A DNA stretch of 6,595 nucleotides from Flavobacteriales bacterium CG18_big_fil_WC_8_21_14_2_50_32_9 (GTDB taxonomy: Bacteria > Bacteroidota > Bacteroidia > Flavobacteriales_E > Vicingaceae). The notes beneath the pieces were generated by a model. That model was not told the origin of the DNA. It saw nothing but the letters and a program-made list of their open reading frames with translations, and did not search any database. Shown piece after piece: positions 1 through 5,834 of the stretch (its first letter is position 1; each line of letters begins with the position of its first letter). The position numbers were made by a program, and so were the translations under genes. The stretch spans positions 223 to 6,817 of the forward strand of contig PCUH01000142.1 of the NCBI GenBank assembly GCA_002770955.1. Reading direction: 5' to 3'.

Positions 1-2
1 TT

Positions 3-182
3 AATTCTTCCTGGGAGCATGGGAATAAGACAACCAAATCTATAATTCATAACGATAAGACGATAGAAAAAATTTCATTTTCTGCATCTAGGGACTTTGG
101 CGATTATAAAGAGTGGGAATATGACACCTTAATTCAAAAATATAAGATGAATAGCAATGGTCTGATTGAAGAACTAAAATAA
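3..182 (+). CDS. C-terminal fragment of an unrecognised protein (5' end outside window)
   Basis: An open frame runs from the left edge to a TAA at 180-182 and gives 59 residues, starting NSSWEHGNKT and ending NGLIEELK. The piece is hydrophilic, rich in Lys, Asp and aromatic residues, with no membrane segment and no motif I recognise. Its ending, alternating charged and aromatic residues followed by NSNGLIEELK, would suit the last strands of a small soluble or periplasmic domain, but that is only an impression. It is read as coding because the frame stays open to the edge in AT-rich DNA, the stop lies a normal distance before manC, and no other frame is better. The gene points the same way as manC, 76 bp upstream of it. 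The function cannot be given from this fragment. Confidence 0.6.
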   Translation, partial: NSSWEHGNKTTKSIIHNDKTIEKISFSASRDFGDYKEWEYDTLIQKYKMNSNGLIEELK

Positions 183-258
183 AAATTGGCTTCTATTTTT
201 ACTTCCAACTTTAAGAACTTTATTGTTAATTTAGCCCACTTAATAAATTCATTTTTCA

Positions 259-1335
259 ATGAACAACAACAACTATTGCATCATTATGGCAGGCGGCATT
301 GGAAGTCGTTTTTGGCCCATGAGTAGAACTGCACATCCTAAACAATTTTTAGATATTTTAGGTACTGGGGAAACACTTTTGCAACAAACTTTTAATAGAT
401 TAAAGAAAATTTGTCCTGAAAAAAACATCTATATTGTTACCAATGATATTTACAAGAATTTAATATTTGAACAACTCGAAGGAATTACCGAAGAACAAGT
501 GTTGTGCGAACCTTCCAGAAAAAACACAGCTCCTTGCATTGCCTATGCTAATTTTAAAATTGCATCTAAAAATCCAAATGCAAATATTTTAGTCGCTCCT
601 GCCGACCATTTAATTCTTAAAGAAGATGAATTTATTCGTATTGCTAATTTAGCGTTGGATTATACTTCAAAAAATGATTGTTTACTTACGCTTGGCATCA
701 CTCCTACTCGTCCAGATACTGGTTATGGCTACATACAGTTTCTTGAATCTGACGATTACGTAAAAAAAGTAAAAACATTTACCGAGAAACCTGATTTAGA
801 ATTAGCAAAAAAATTTGTAAGTAGTGGTGATTTTGCCTGGAATTCAGGAATGTTTGTATGGAGTTTAAAAAGCATTCAAAAAGCCTTTGAAACACACTTG
901 CCAACCATGTTCCAATTATTTAAAGATGAACAAGATGCTTTTGGTACTTCTAATGAAGACCTTGCTATTAAAAACATTTATTCCGTTTGCAAAAATATTT
1001 CCATTGATTATGGCATTATGGAAAAATCAAAAAATGTTCATTTAATTAGTGCTGATATTGGTTGGTCCGATTTAGGTACTTGGGGGTCTATTTACACACA
1101 CTTGGAGCATGATGAAAACAAGAATGCTGTAGTTGGGAAAAATGTGATGCTTTATGATTCCAAAGGAAATATTATAAATGTTCCAAACAAAAAACTTGTA
1201 GTTTTACAAGGATTAACAGATTATATTGTAGTGGAATCAGACAATATTTTATTGGTTTGTAAAAAAGAAGACGAACAAAAAATTAAACAATTTGTAAATG
1301 ATATTAAGCTAACGAAAAACGAAAAATATTATTAA
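259..1335 (+). CDS. manC: Mannose-1-phosphate guanylyltransferase (GDP-mannose pyrophosphorylase), monofunctional
   Basis: This cytoplasmic enzyme makes GDP-mannose from GTP and mannose 1-phosphate, the precursor for mannose, fucose and related sugars in LPS, capsule and glycoproteins. The nucleotidyltransferase fold is clear. The N-terminal nucleotide-binding signature AGGIGSRFWPMSR is at residues 11-23 and PKQF at 27-30. EPSRKNTAPCIA follows at 84-95, the metal-binding APADH at 113-117, GYGYI at 155-159, the sugar-phosphate FTEKP at 174-178, WNSGMF at 194-199 and DIGWSDLGTW at 266-275. At 358 residues it lacks the C-terminal phosphomannose isomerase (cupin) domain of the roughly 470-residue bifunctional enzymes, so isomerisation must be encoded elsewhere. 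The ATG at 259 is chosen because it places the signature the usual few residues from the N terminus; no Shine-Dalgarno sequence precedes it. tatC follows after 58 bp. The family is certain; choice of mannose over another hexose rests on the GWSDLGTW and PKQF motifs typical of this family. Confidence 0.95.
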   Translation: MNNNNYCIIMAGGIGSRFWPMSRTAHPKQFLDILGTGETLLQQTFNRLKKICPEKNIYIVTNDIYKNLIFEQLEGITEEQVLCEPSRKNTAPCIAYANFKIASKNPNANILVAPADHLILKEDEFIRIANLALDYTSKNDCLLTLGITPTRPDTGYGYIQFLESDDYVKKVKTFTEKPDLELAKKFVSSGDFAWNSGMFVWSLKSIQKAFETHLPTMFQLFKDEQDAFGTSNEDLAIKNIYSVCKNISIDYGIMEKSKNVHLISADIGWSDLGTWGSIYTHLEHDENKNAVVGKNVMLYDSKGNIINVPNKKLVVLQGLTDYIVVESDNILLVCKKEDEQKIKQFVNDIKLTKNEKYY

Positions 1336-1376
1336 TTGACGAGTTACGATTTTTGATTGACGATTCCGAAATATTA
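1335..1376 (+). repeat. Short imperfect tandem repeat in the manC-tatC gap
   Basis: The octamer ATTGACGA occurs at 1335-1342 and again at 1356-1363, a 21-bp period. A related TTACGATTTTTG lies between the copies and CGATT recurs after the second. The first copy begins on the last base of the manC stop codon. The elements fill most of the 58-bp gap between manC and tatC. No strong hairpin with a T-run and no TAnnTTTG promoter core is visible, so I cannot call it a terminator or promoter. Low-complexity TTACGA/TTGACGA-type repeats are, from memory, common between genes in Bacteroidota genomes; whether this is one is inference. Confidence 0.5.
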
Positions 1377-1393
1377 AAAAAGAATTACCCTAA

Positions 1394-2206
1394 ATGAGCA
1401 AAAAAGAATCAGAAGAAGAAAAAAAAGAAATGTCTTTCTTAGACCATTTAGAAGTATTGCGTTGGCACTTAGTCCGTTCAACCATTGCTGTTATGCTATT
1501 TGCTTCGTTGGCTTTTATTTATAAATCAATTTTATTTGATGACATCATTTTGGCTCAAAAAAATTCTAACTTTTGGACCTATCAGCTGTTTTGTAAATTT
1601 TCAAACCTCATAGGAAAAGGTGATTCTCTTTGCTTAGGAGATATAAAATTCAGCTTAATAAATCTAACAATGAGTGGGCAATTTACCATTCATATTATGA
1701 CTTCCATCATTGCTGGAATAGTGTTGGCTTTTCCTTATTTATTGTTCGAGATTTGGCGTTTCATTAGACCCGCATTAGAAAAAAAAGAACGAAAATATGC
1801 TACGGCTCTAATTTTTTCAGGCTCATTTTTATTTTCTCTTGGAATTTTATTTGGCTACTTTTTCATTTCTCCACTTTCAGTTCAATTTTTAGGTAATTAT
1901 GTGGTAAGTGATTTGGTTGAAAACAATATAAGCATACAATCTTTTATCTCAACCGTAACCACCATCACACTTGCTTGCGGGTTAGTATTTGAATTACCTT
2001 TATTGGTGTATTTCCTTTCAAAAATTGGCATTCTAACCCCAGAAGTAATGCGTAAATACAGAAAAATAGCCATTGTAGCCACCTTAATATTATCAGCAGT
2101 GATAACACCTCCAGATGTTGCTAGTCAAATATTATTAACAGTTCCATTACTTATTCTTTATGAAGTTAGTATCTTCATTTCTAAAATAGTAAATTCTAAA
2201 TCCTAA
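1394..2206 (+). CDS. tatC: Twin-arginine translocase subunit TatC
   Basis: TatC is the multi-spanning inner-membrane receptor of the Tat pathway, which exports folded proteins. It binds the twin-arginine signal peptide and recruits TatA-type subunits. The 270-residue protein has a charged cytoplasmic N terminus, the family start FLDHLEVLRWHL (15-26), and six predicted membrane segments near 27-47, 99-123, 137-160, 184-209, 225-237 and 245-264. The conserved FEIWRFIRPALEKKER lies at 118-133, with Glu132 matching the signal-peptide-contact Glu103 of E. coli TatC. FELPLLVYFLSKIGILTP (199-216) and ITPPD (237-241) are also family hallmarks. The first outer loop (about 48-98) is longer than in E. 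coli, as I recall for Bacteroidota. Val21 sits where E. coli has Glu15 (see findings). The ATG at 1394 is the only sensible start. lptB begins 4 bp after the stop, so the two are probably co-translated. No tatA or tatB gene lies in the window. Confidence 0.97.
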   Translation: MSKKESEEEKKEMSFLDHLEVLRWHLVRSTIAVMLFASLAFIYKSILFDDIILAQKNSNFWTYQLFCKFSNLIGKGDSLCLGDIKFSLINLTMSGQFTIHIMTSIIAGIVLAFPYLLFEIWRFIRPALEKKERKYATALIFSGSFLFSLGILFGYFFISPLSVQFLGNYVVSDLVENNISIQSFISTVTTITLACGLVFELPLLVYFLSKIGILTPEVMRKYRKIAIVATLILSAVITPPDVASQILLTVPLLILYEVSIFISKIVNSKS

Positions 2207-2210
2207 ATCT

Positions 2211-2942
2211 ATGATTCTAAGAGCCGAAAATATTTTTAAGAAATATGGAGACAGAACAGTTGTTAATAATGTTTCTGTTGAAGTTAAACAAGGCGAAATT
2301 GTGGGACTACTTGGTCCAAATGGAGCTGGAAAAACAACTTCATTTTACATGATAGTAGGTTTGGTTCATCCAAATGAAGGAAAAATATTTTTGGACGATG
2401 TAGATATTACTAAACTTCCAATGTATAAACGAGCTCAAATGGGCGTTGGCTACCTTCCTCAAGAAGTATCTGTATTTAGAAAATTGAGTGTAGAAGACAA
2501 CATAAGTGCTATTTTAGAAATGATGAATCTTACTAAGGCTCAACAAAAAGAAAAATTAGAAGCACTTATTGAAGAATTTGGTCTTGGTCATGTTCGAAAA
2601 AATTTAGGTGATAACTTATCTGGTGGAGAAAAAAGAAGAACAGAAATTGCTCGGGCTCTTGCTTCCGACCCTAGCTTTATTTTGCTCGATGAACCATTTG
2701 CTGGAGTTGATCCTATTGCTGTTGAGGACATTCAACACATTGTTGCTAAGCTCAAAAACAAAAATATAGGGATTTTAATTACAGACCACAACGTGCAAGA
2801 AACGCTTAGTATAACAGATAGAGCTTATTTGCTATTTGAAGGAAGTATTTTAAAAGCTGGCACAGCAGAAGAACTTGCTTCTGATGAACAGGTTAGAAGG
2901 GTTTATTTAGGTAAAAACTTTGAGTTAAAACGAAAAATTTAA
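2211..2942 (+). CDS. lptB: LPS export ABC transporter ATP-binding protein LptB
   Basis: LptB is the cytoplasmic ATPase which, with membrane partners LptF and LptG, extracts LPS from the inner membrane and drives it along the Lpt bridge to the outer membrane. All ABC motifs are intact: Walker A GPNGAGKT (35-42) followed by the LptB-like TSFYM, Q-loop YLPQEVSVFRKLSVEDN (81-97, Gln84), signature LSGGEKRR (136-143), Walker B FILLDEP (156-162) with catalytic Glu161, D-loop GVDP (165-168) and the switch His193 in TDHNV. The C terminus RRVYLGKNFELKRKI matches the characteristic VYLG-F ending of LptB, which separates it from the related branched-chain amino acid ATPases. Its 243 residues are the usual length. 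It starts 4 bp after tatC, and comEC begins on the base after its stop. lptF/lptG and lptA/C/D are not in the window; lptB apart from its membrane partners is common. Confidence 0.96.
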   Translation: MILRAENIFKKYGDRTVVNNVSVEVKQGEIVGLLGPNGAGKTTSFYMIVGLVHPNEGKIFLDDVDITKLPMYKRAQMGVGYLPQEVSVFRKLSVEDNISAILEMMNLTKAQQKEKLEALIEEFGLGHVRKNLGDNLSGGEKRRTEIARALASDPSFILLDEPFAGVDPIAVEDIQHIVAKLKNKNIGILITDHNVQETLSITDRAYLLFEGSILKAGTAEELASDEQVRRVYLGKNFELKRKI

Positions 2943-5075
2943 TTGTTAAATTCACTTCCATTACTTCGTCTTTTATTTCCTTTTGTTGTAGGAATTGTTT
3001 TGGCTATTTATCTTCCAACAACCTCTTTCTATCCTCTCTTCATTTTTGGTATTCTTTTTATTTCATTTTTAAGCTTGGTTTCTATACGAAAAATCAATAA
3101 CAAATATAGTTTACGTTGGTTTTTTGGAATTCTCATTCATCTTAACTTAATCGTTGGAGGTTATGCACTCACCTGTTTTAATAATGAAGTGAAAACCGTT
3201 AATCTTAATACTCAATTAACCAATCAATACCTTATTGCTGAAATCACAGAACCCATCGTTGTAAAAGAAAATTCTGTAAAAATCATATTAGCAATTCAAG
3301 GAATTAAAACGCAACAAAAATGGGAAAGTGCTGAAGGAAAAGCCATAGTTTATCTCCAAAAAGATAGTAATTCTATCCATCTTCAGATGAATGATGTTAT
3401 TTCGTTTGAACCTAAATTAAAAAATGTTTCAGCTCCACAAAATCCCCATGAGTTTGATTATAGAAGATACTTGGCATATCATCTCATCCATCAACAAGCT
3501 TATTTAAGTTCATCCAATTGGAAGTTGCTCAAAAAGAGTAATACTACTTCCATTTTTGCTCGTGCAGCAACCCTACGAAAAAATTTAATTAAACTGTTGG
3601 AAGATTTAGGTGTGAAAGAAGAAAGATTAAGTGTTGCTTCTGCATTGATTTTAGGTTATAAAGACGATATTGATGCTCAACTTAAAAGTGCTTATTCCAG
3701 TGCAGGAGCAATGCATGTATTGGCTGTTTCAGGATTACATGTAGGTGTTATTTTTCTGATTTTTAATCAACTCCTGCTTTTTCTCAACAAAATCAAATAC
3801 GGAAAATATGTAAAAGGCATATTACTCATTCTTATCTTATGGGTTTATGCATTGCTAACAGGGCTTTCACCTTCTGTAATGCGTGCTGCTACCATGTTTA
3901 GTTTTATTGTTGGAGCTAAAATAACAGGAATACACTCTAACTTTTTCAATACACTGGCTGCATCAGCATTGACATTGTTATTAATTAATCCTTTGTTAAT
4001 TATGGAAGTAGGATTTCAGTTGTCCTACTCAGCAGTAATTGGTATTGTGGTCATACAACCTTGGATTTATAATCTCTATTATACAAAATGGTGGCTATTG
4101 GACAAGATATGGGGATTAACGGCCGTTTCCATTGCTGCTCAAATCGCCACTTTTCCTCTAGGCTTGTATTATTTTCACCAATTTCCAAATTATTTCCTAC
4201 TTTCTAATTTATTGATTATTCCTTTGGCCATTTTAATTTTATATTGGGGACTACTTGTTATTGCGTTATCTCCCATTCCTCAAGTGGCTACTTATTTTGG
4301 AAAAGCATTGGATTATATCATTTTATTTTTAAACGAATCTGTGATGTACATCGATCAAATCCCCTACTCCCTATCTCAAAATATAAAATTTACTATTTTT
4401 GATAACTACCTAACTTACATTGCAATAATTTCTGTTATCTTACTCATACATTTAAGGAAATATAGCTATTTTTTAGTAGCATCCTGTTGCGTTATTGTGC
4501 TTTTAAGTCTGCGTTTATTGGATAAAAACACTTCTTTAAATCAACGTATTTTTACGGTTTACAACATTCCAGCACATTCAGCAATTAATTTTATTGATGG
4601 AACTGATAATATATTAATTTCAGACCTTCAGCTATTAGAAACAAAGGAGAAACTACTGTTTCATGTTCAAAACAACTGGATACAAAAAGGAGTTGAAACG
4701 GAAAAAATAGTTACCTTAAATGAACTCATACAACAACATCAAATAAGTACACAGCTAACCATCAATAACGATAAATTATTCAATAAAAGAAATTATTTTC
4801 AATTTTATGATAAAAGAATAGCTCTGATTACCAAAGACTTTAAACTTTTTGAAACAGAAAATCCCTTAAAGGTGGATTACCTCATTGTTAGTCAAAATGC
4901 AACGCACCAACTCCAAGAGGTATTAAAAATAATTCAACCATTGGAGATTATTATAGATGCTTCTAATTCTCACTATGTTGCTGAAAAACTGAGAAAACAA
5001 GCCTTAGAACTCGAACTAACTTGCTGGTCCATTCCTCATGATGGAGCTTTTGTTAAGGATTTAGCCCTTAAGTAA
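2943..5075 (+). CDS. comEC: ComEC/Rec2-family DNA internalisation channel protein
   Basis: ComEC forms the inner-membrane channel through which single-stranded DNA enters during natural transformation. In the 710 residues, the N-terminal part has about three membrane segments (8-24, 31-47, 58-78) and a DUF4131-type soluble region (about 95-190) ending in NPHEFDYRRYLAYH (167-180). The Competence domain follows, with HVLAVSGLHVGV (258-269), LLTGLSPSVMRA (304-315), GFQLSYSAVIG (357-367), FPLGLYYFHQFP (404-415) and SNLLIIP (421-427), and further membrane segments to about 526. The soluble tail (about 536-710) occupies the place of the metallo-beta-lactamase-like domain but has no HxHxDH motif. 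The start is TTG, directly after the lptB stop and in the same frame. No in-frame ATG occurs until Met149, which would remove the N-terminal membrane segments, so TTG is preferred. The 3' end overlaps trmD on the other strand by 15 bp. Uptake activity is inferred from the family; many carriers are not known to be transformable. Confidence 0.94.
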   Translation: MLNSLPLLRLLFPFVVGIVLAIYLPTTSFYPLFIFGILFISFLSLVSIRKINNKYSLRWFFGILIHLNLIVGGYALTCFNNEVKTVNLNTQLTNQYLIAEITEPIVVKENSVKIILAIQGIKTQQKWESAEGKAIVYLQKDSNSIHLQMNDVISFEPKLKNVSAPQNPHEFDYRRYLAYHLIHQQAYLSSSNWKLLKKSNTTSIFARAATLRKNLIKLLEDLGVKEERLSVASALILGYKDDIDAQLKSAYSSAGAMHVLAVSGLHVGVIFLIFNQLLLFLNKIKYGKYVKGILLILILWVYALLTGLSPSVMRAATMFSFIVGAKITGIHSNFFNTLAASALTLLLINPLLIMEVGFQLSYSAVIGIVVIQPWIYNLYYTKWWLLDKIWGLTAVSIAAQIATFPLGLYYFHQFPNYFLLSNLLIIPLAILILYWGLLVIALSPIPQVATYFGKALDYIILFLNESVMYIDQIPYSLSQNIKFTIFDNYLTYIAIISVILLIHLRKYSYFLVASCCVIVLLSLRLLDKNTSLNQRIFTVYNIPAHSAINFIDGTDNILISDLQLLETKEKLLFHVQNNWIQKGVETEKIVTLNELIQQHQISTQLTINNDKLFNKRNYFQFYDKRIALITKDFKLFETENPLKVDYLIVSQNATHQLQEVLKIIQPLEIIIDASNSHYVAEKLRKQALELELTCWSIPHDGAFVKDLALK
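5061..5075. other. Convergent 3' overlap of comEC and trmD
   Basis: The last four comEC codons plus its stop (TAA at 5073-5075) and the last four trmD codons plus its stop (TTA on the plus strand at 5061-5063) share 15 bp. The palindrome CTTAAG (5067-5072) lies inside. No hairpin with a T-run is visible on either strand here, so the two transcripts probably run into each other's genes and are antisense at their ends. Confidence 0.9.
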
Positions 5076-5738
5076 ATCTGACCTTCGTTCTTGTGTGCGT
5101 TGCAAAGCCTGTTCTTCACGCCAAGCCTCAATCTTTTTATGGTCACCACTGAGTAAAATTTCAGGAACTTTTAATCCTCTATATTCTTCTGGTCTTGTAT
5201 AAACTGGAGGTGCCAACAAATTATCTTGAAAGGAATCGGTAAGTGCAGATGTTTCATCACCAATAACCCCTGGAATTAAACGAATAATGGCATCTGCTAA
5301 TAGAACTGCGGGAAGCTCTCCTCCTGTCAACACAAAGTCGCCAATGGATATTTCTTTGGTAATAAACAAATCTCGAACTCGTTGGTCAACTCCTTTGTAA
5401 TGCCCTGCAAGTATAATCAAGTTCTCTTTTAACGAAAGGGTGTTTACCATGCCTTGTTTCATAGTTTCTCCATCTGGAGTCATATAAATAATTTCATCGT
5501 AGGTTCTTTCTGCTAGTAATTTTTCAATACAATCAGCAATGGGTTGAATTTGCATCACCATTCCTGCTCCACCACCAAAAGCATAATCGTCCACACTTTT
5601 TTGCTTGTTGGTAGAATAATCTCTTAAGTTATGCACCATCAACTCCACCAAACCTTTGTCCTGAGCACGTTTCAATATAGAGGTGTTCAATGGACTTTCC
5701 AATAATTTAGGTAAAACGGTAATGATATCTATGCGCAT
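5061..5738 (-). CDS. trmD: tRNA (guanine-37-N1)-methyltransferase TrmD
   Basis: TrmD uses S-adenosylmethionine to methylate N1 of G37, next to the anticodon, in tRNAs reading CUN, CCN and CGG codons, preventing +1 frameshifting; it is essential in most bacteria. The 225-residue protein shows MRIDIITVLP at the start, DDYAFGGGAGMVM (50-62), LAGHYKGVDQRV (110-121) and the trefoil-knot SAM-binding segment EISIGDFVLTGGELPA (129-144). Asp168 in ALTDSF matches the catalytic general base Asp169 of E. coli. YTRPEEY (180-186) and SGDH (197-200) follow, and a C-terminal helical domain contains the basic QERRSDLL ending. The ATG at 5738 is preferred over an in-frame ATG at 5780, because the family begins MRIDIIT and the 14 extra codons are encoded by the intergenic repeat. 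It converges on comEC with a 15-bp overlap and diverges from bioB. It is not in the rpsP-rimM-trmD-rplS order found in many other bacteria. Confidence 0.97.
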   Translation of the reverse strand: MRIDIITVLPKLLESPLNTSILKRAQDKGLVELMVHNLRDYSTNKQKSVDDYAFGGGAGMVMQIQPIADCIEKLLAERTYDEIIYMTPDGETMKQGMVNTLSLKENLIILAGHYKGVDQRVRDLFITKEISIGDFVLTGGELPAVLLADAIIRLIPGVIGDETSALTDSFQDNLLAPPVYTRPEEYRGLKVPEILLSGDHKKIEAWREEQALQRTQERRSDLLKG

Positions 5739-5744
5739 CAGTAG

Positions 5745-5775
5745 AAAGTTTACAAAGTTAAAAGTTTGTAAAGTT
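5745..5775. repeat. Small direct and inverted repeat upstream of trmD
   Basis: Two 15-bp copies of AAAGTTTnnAAAGTT lie at 5745-5759 (nn = AC) and 5761-5775 (nn = GT), a 16-bp period. Because the centres are AC and GT, the same bases give a perfect 8-bp inverted repeat, TTTACAAA (5749-5756) and TTTGTAAA (5765-5772), with an 8-base spacer. The stem is too AT-rich and short for a convincing terminator. On the minus strand each unit carries a TAACTTTG or TAACTTTA hexamer-like box, so the repeat overlaps the proposed trmD promoter and could serve as a regulator site. It could also be simple low-complexity DNA. Confidence 0.6.
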
Positions 5776-5780
5776 ATCAA
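5753..5780 (-). promoter_or_regulatory. Candidate Bacteroidota-type promoter for trmD
   Basis: On the minus strand, TTG (5780-5778), a 17-base spacer and TAACTTTG (5760-5753) match the Flavobacterium-type pattern of TTG followed at about 17-23 bases by TAnnTTTG. Transcription would begin about 8 bases before the ATG at 5738, leaving a very short leader. The box match is exact, but such boxes arise easily in AT-rich DNA. If correct, the 14-codon N-terminal extension from 5780 would not be transcribed in full, which supports the start at 5738. Confidence 0.45.
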
Positions 5781-5803
5781 TTATCCATTAACCATTTTTA
5801 CAT

Positions 5804-5811
5804 TATCTTTG
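5804..5811 (+). promoter_or_regulatory. Candidate -7 box of the bioB promoter
   Basis: TATCTTTG at 5804-5811 is an exact match to the Bacteroidota -7 element TAnnTTTG. It lies 23 bases before the bioB ATG, implying a leader of roughly 15-20 bases. No TTG lies 17-23 bases upstream; the nearest (5766-5768) is too far at 35 bases. The promoter would therefore have a weak -33 element or depend on an activator. Confidence 0.45.
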
Positions 5812-5834
5812 CCAACTATTTATTTTGAAAATTT

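Noticed and set aside
186..208. Possible terminator hairpin after the left-edge gene (TTGG 186-189 with CCAA 205-208)
   Set aside because: The stem is only 4 bp with a long loop and no strong T-run follows.
223..251. Possible manC promoter (TTG 223-225, 18 bases, TAAATTCA 244-251)
   Set aside because: The -7 box has two mismatches to TAnnTTTG, and the start site would fall almost on the ATG; too weak to annotate. The gap 183-258 otherwise shows nothing clear.
1897..2082. Open frame of 61 codons on the minus strand
   Set aside because: It is antisense to the conserved fourth and fifth membrane segments of tatC, with no support of its own.
5739..5780. A 14-codon N-terminal extension of trmD starting at an ATG at 5780 (MITLQTFNFVNFLL)
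   Set aside because: TrmD proteins begin MRIDII-type, the extension is encoded by the intergenic repeat, and the proposed promoter box lies inside it.
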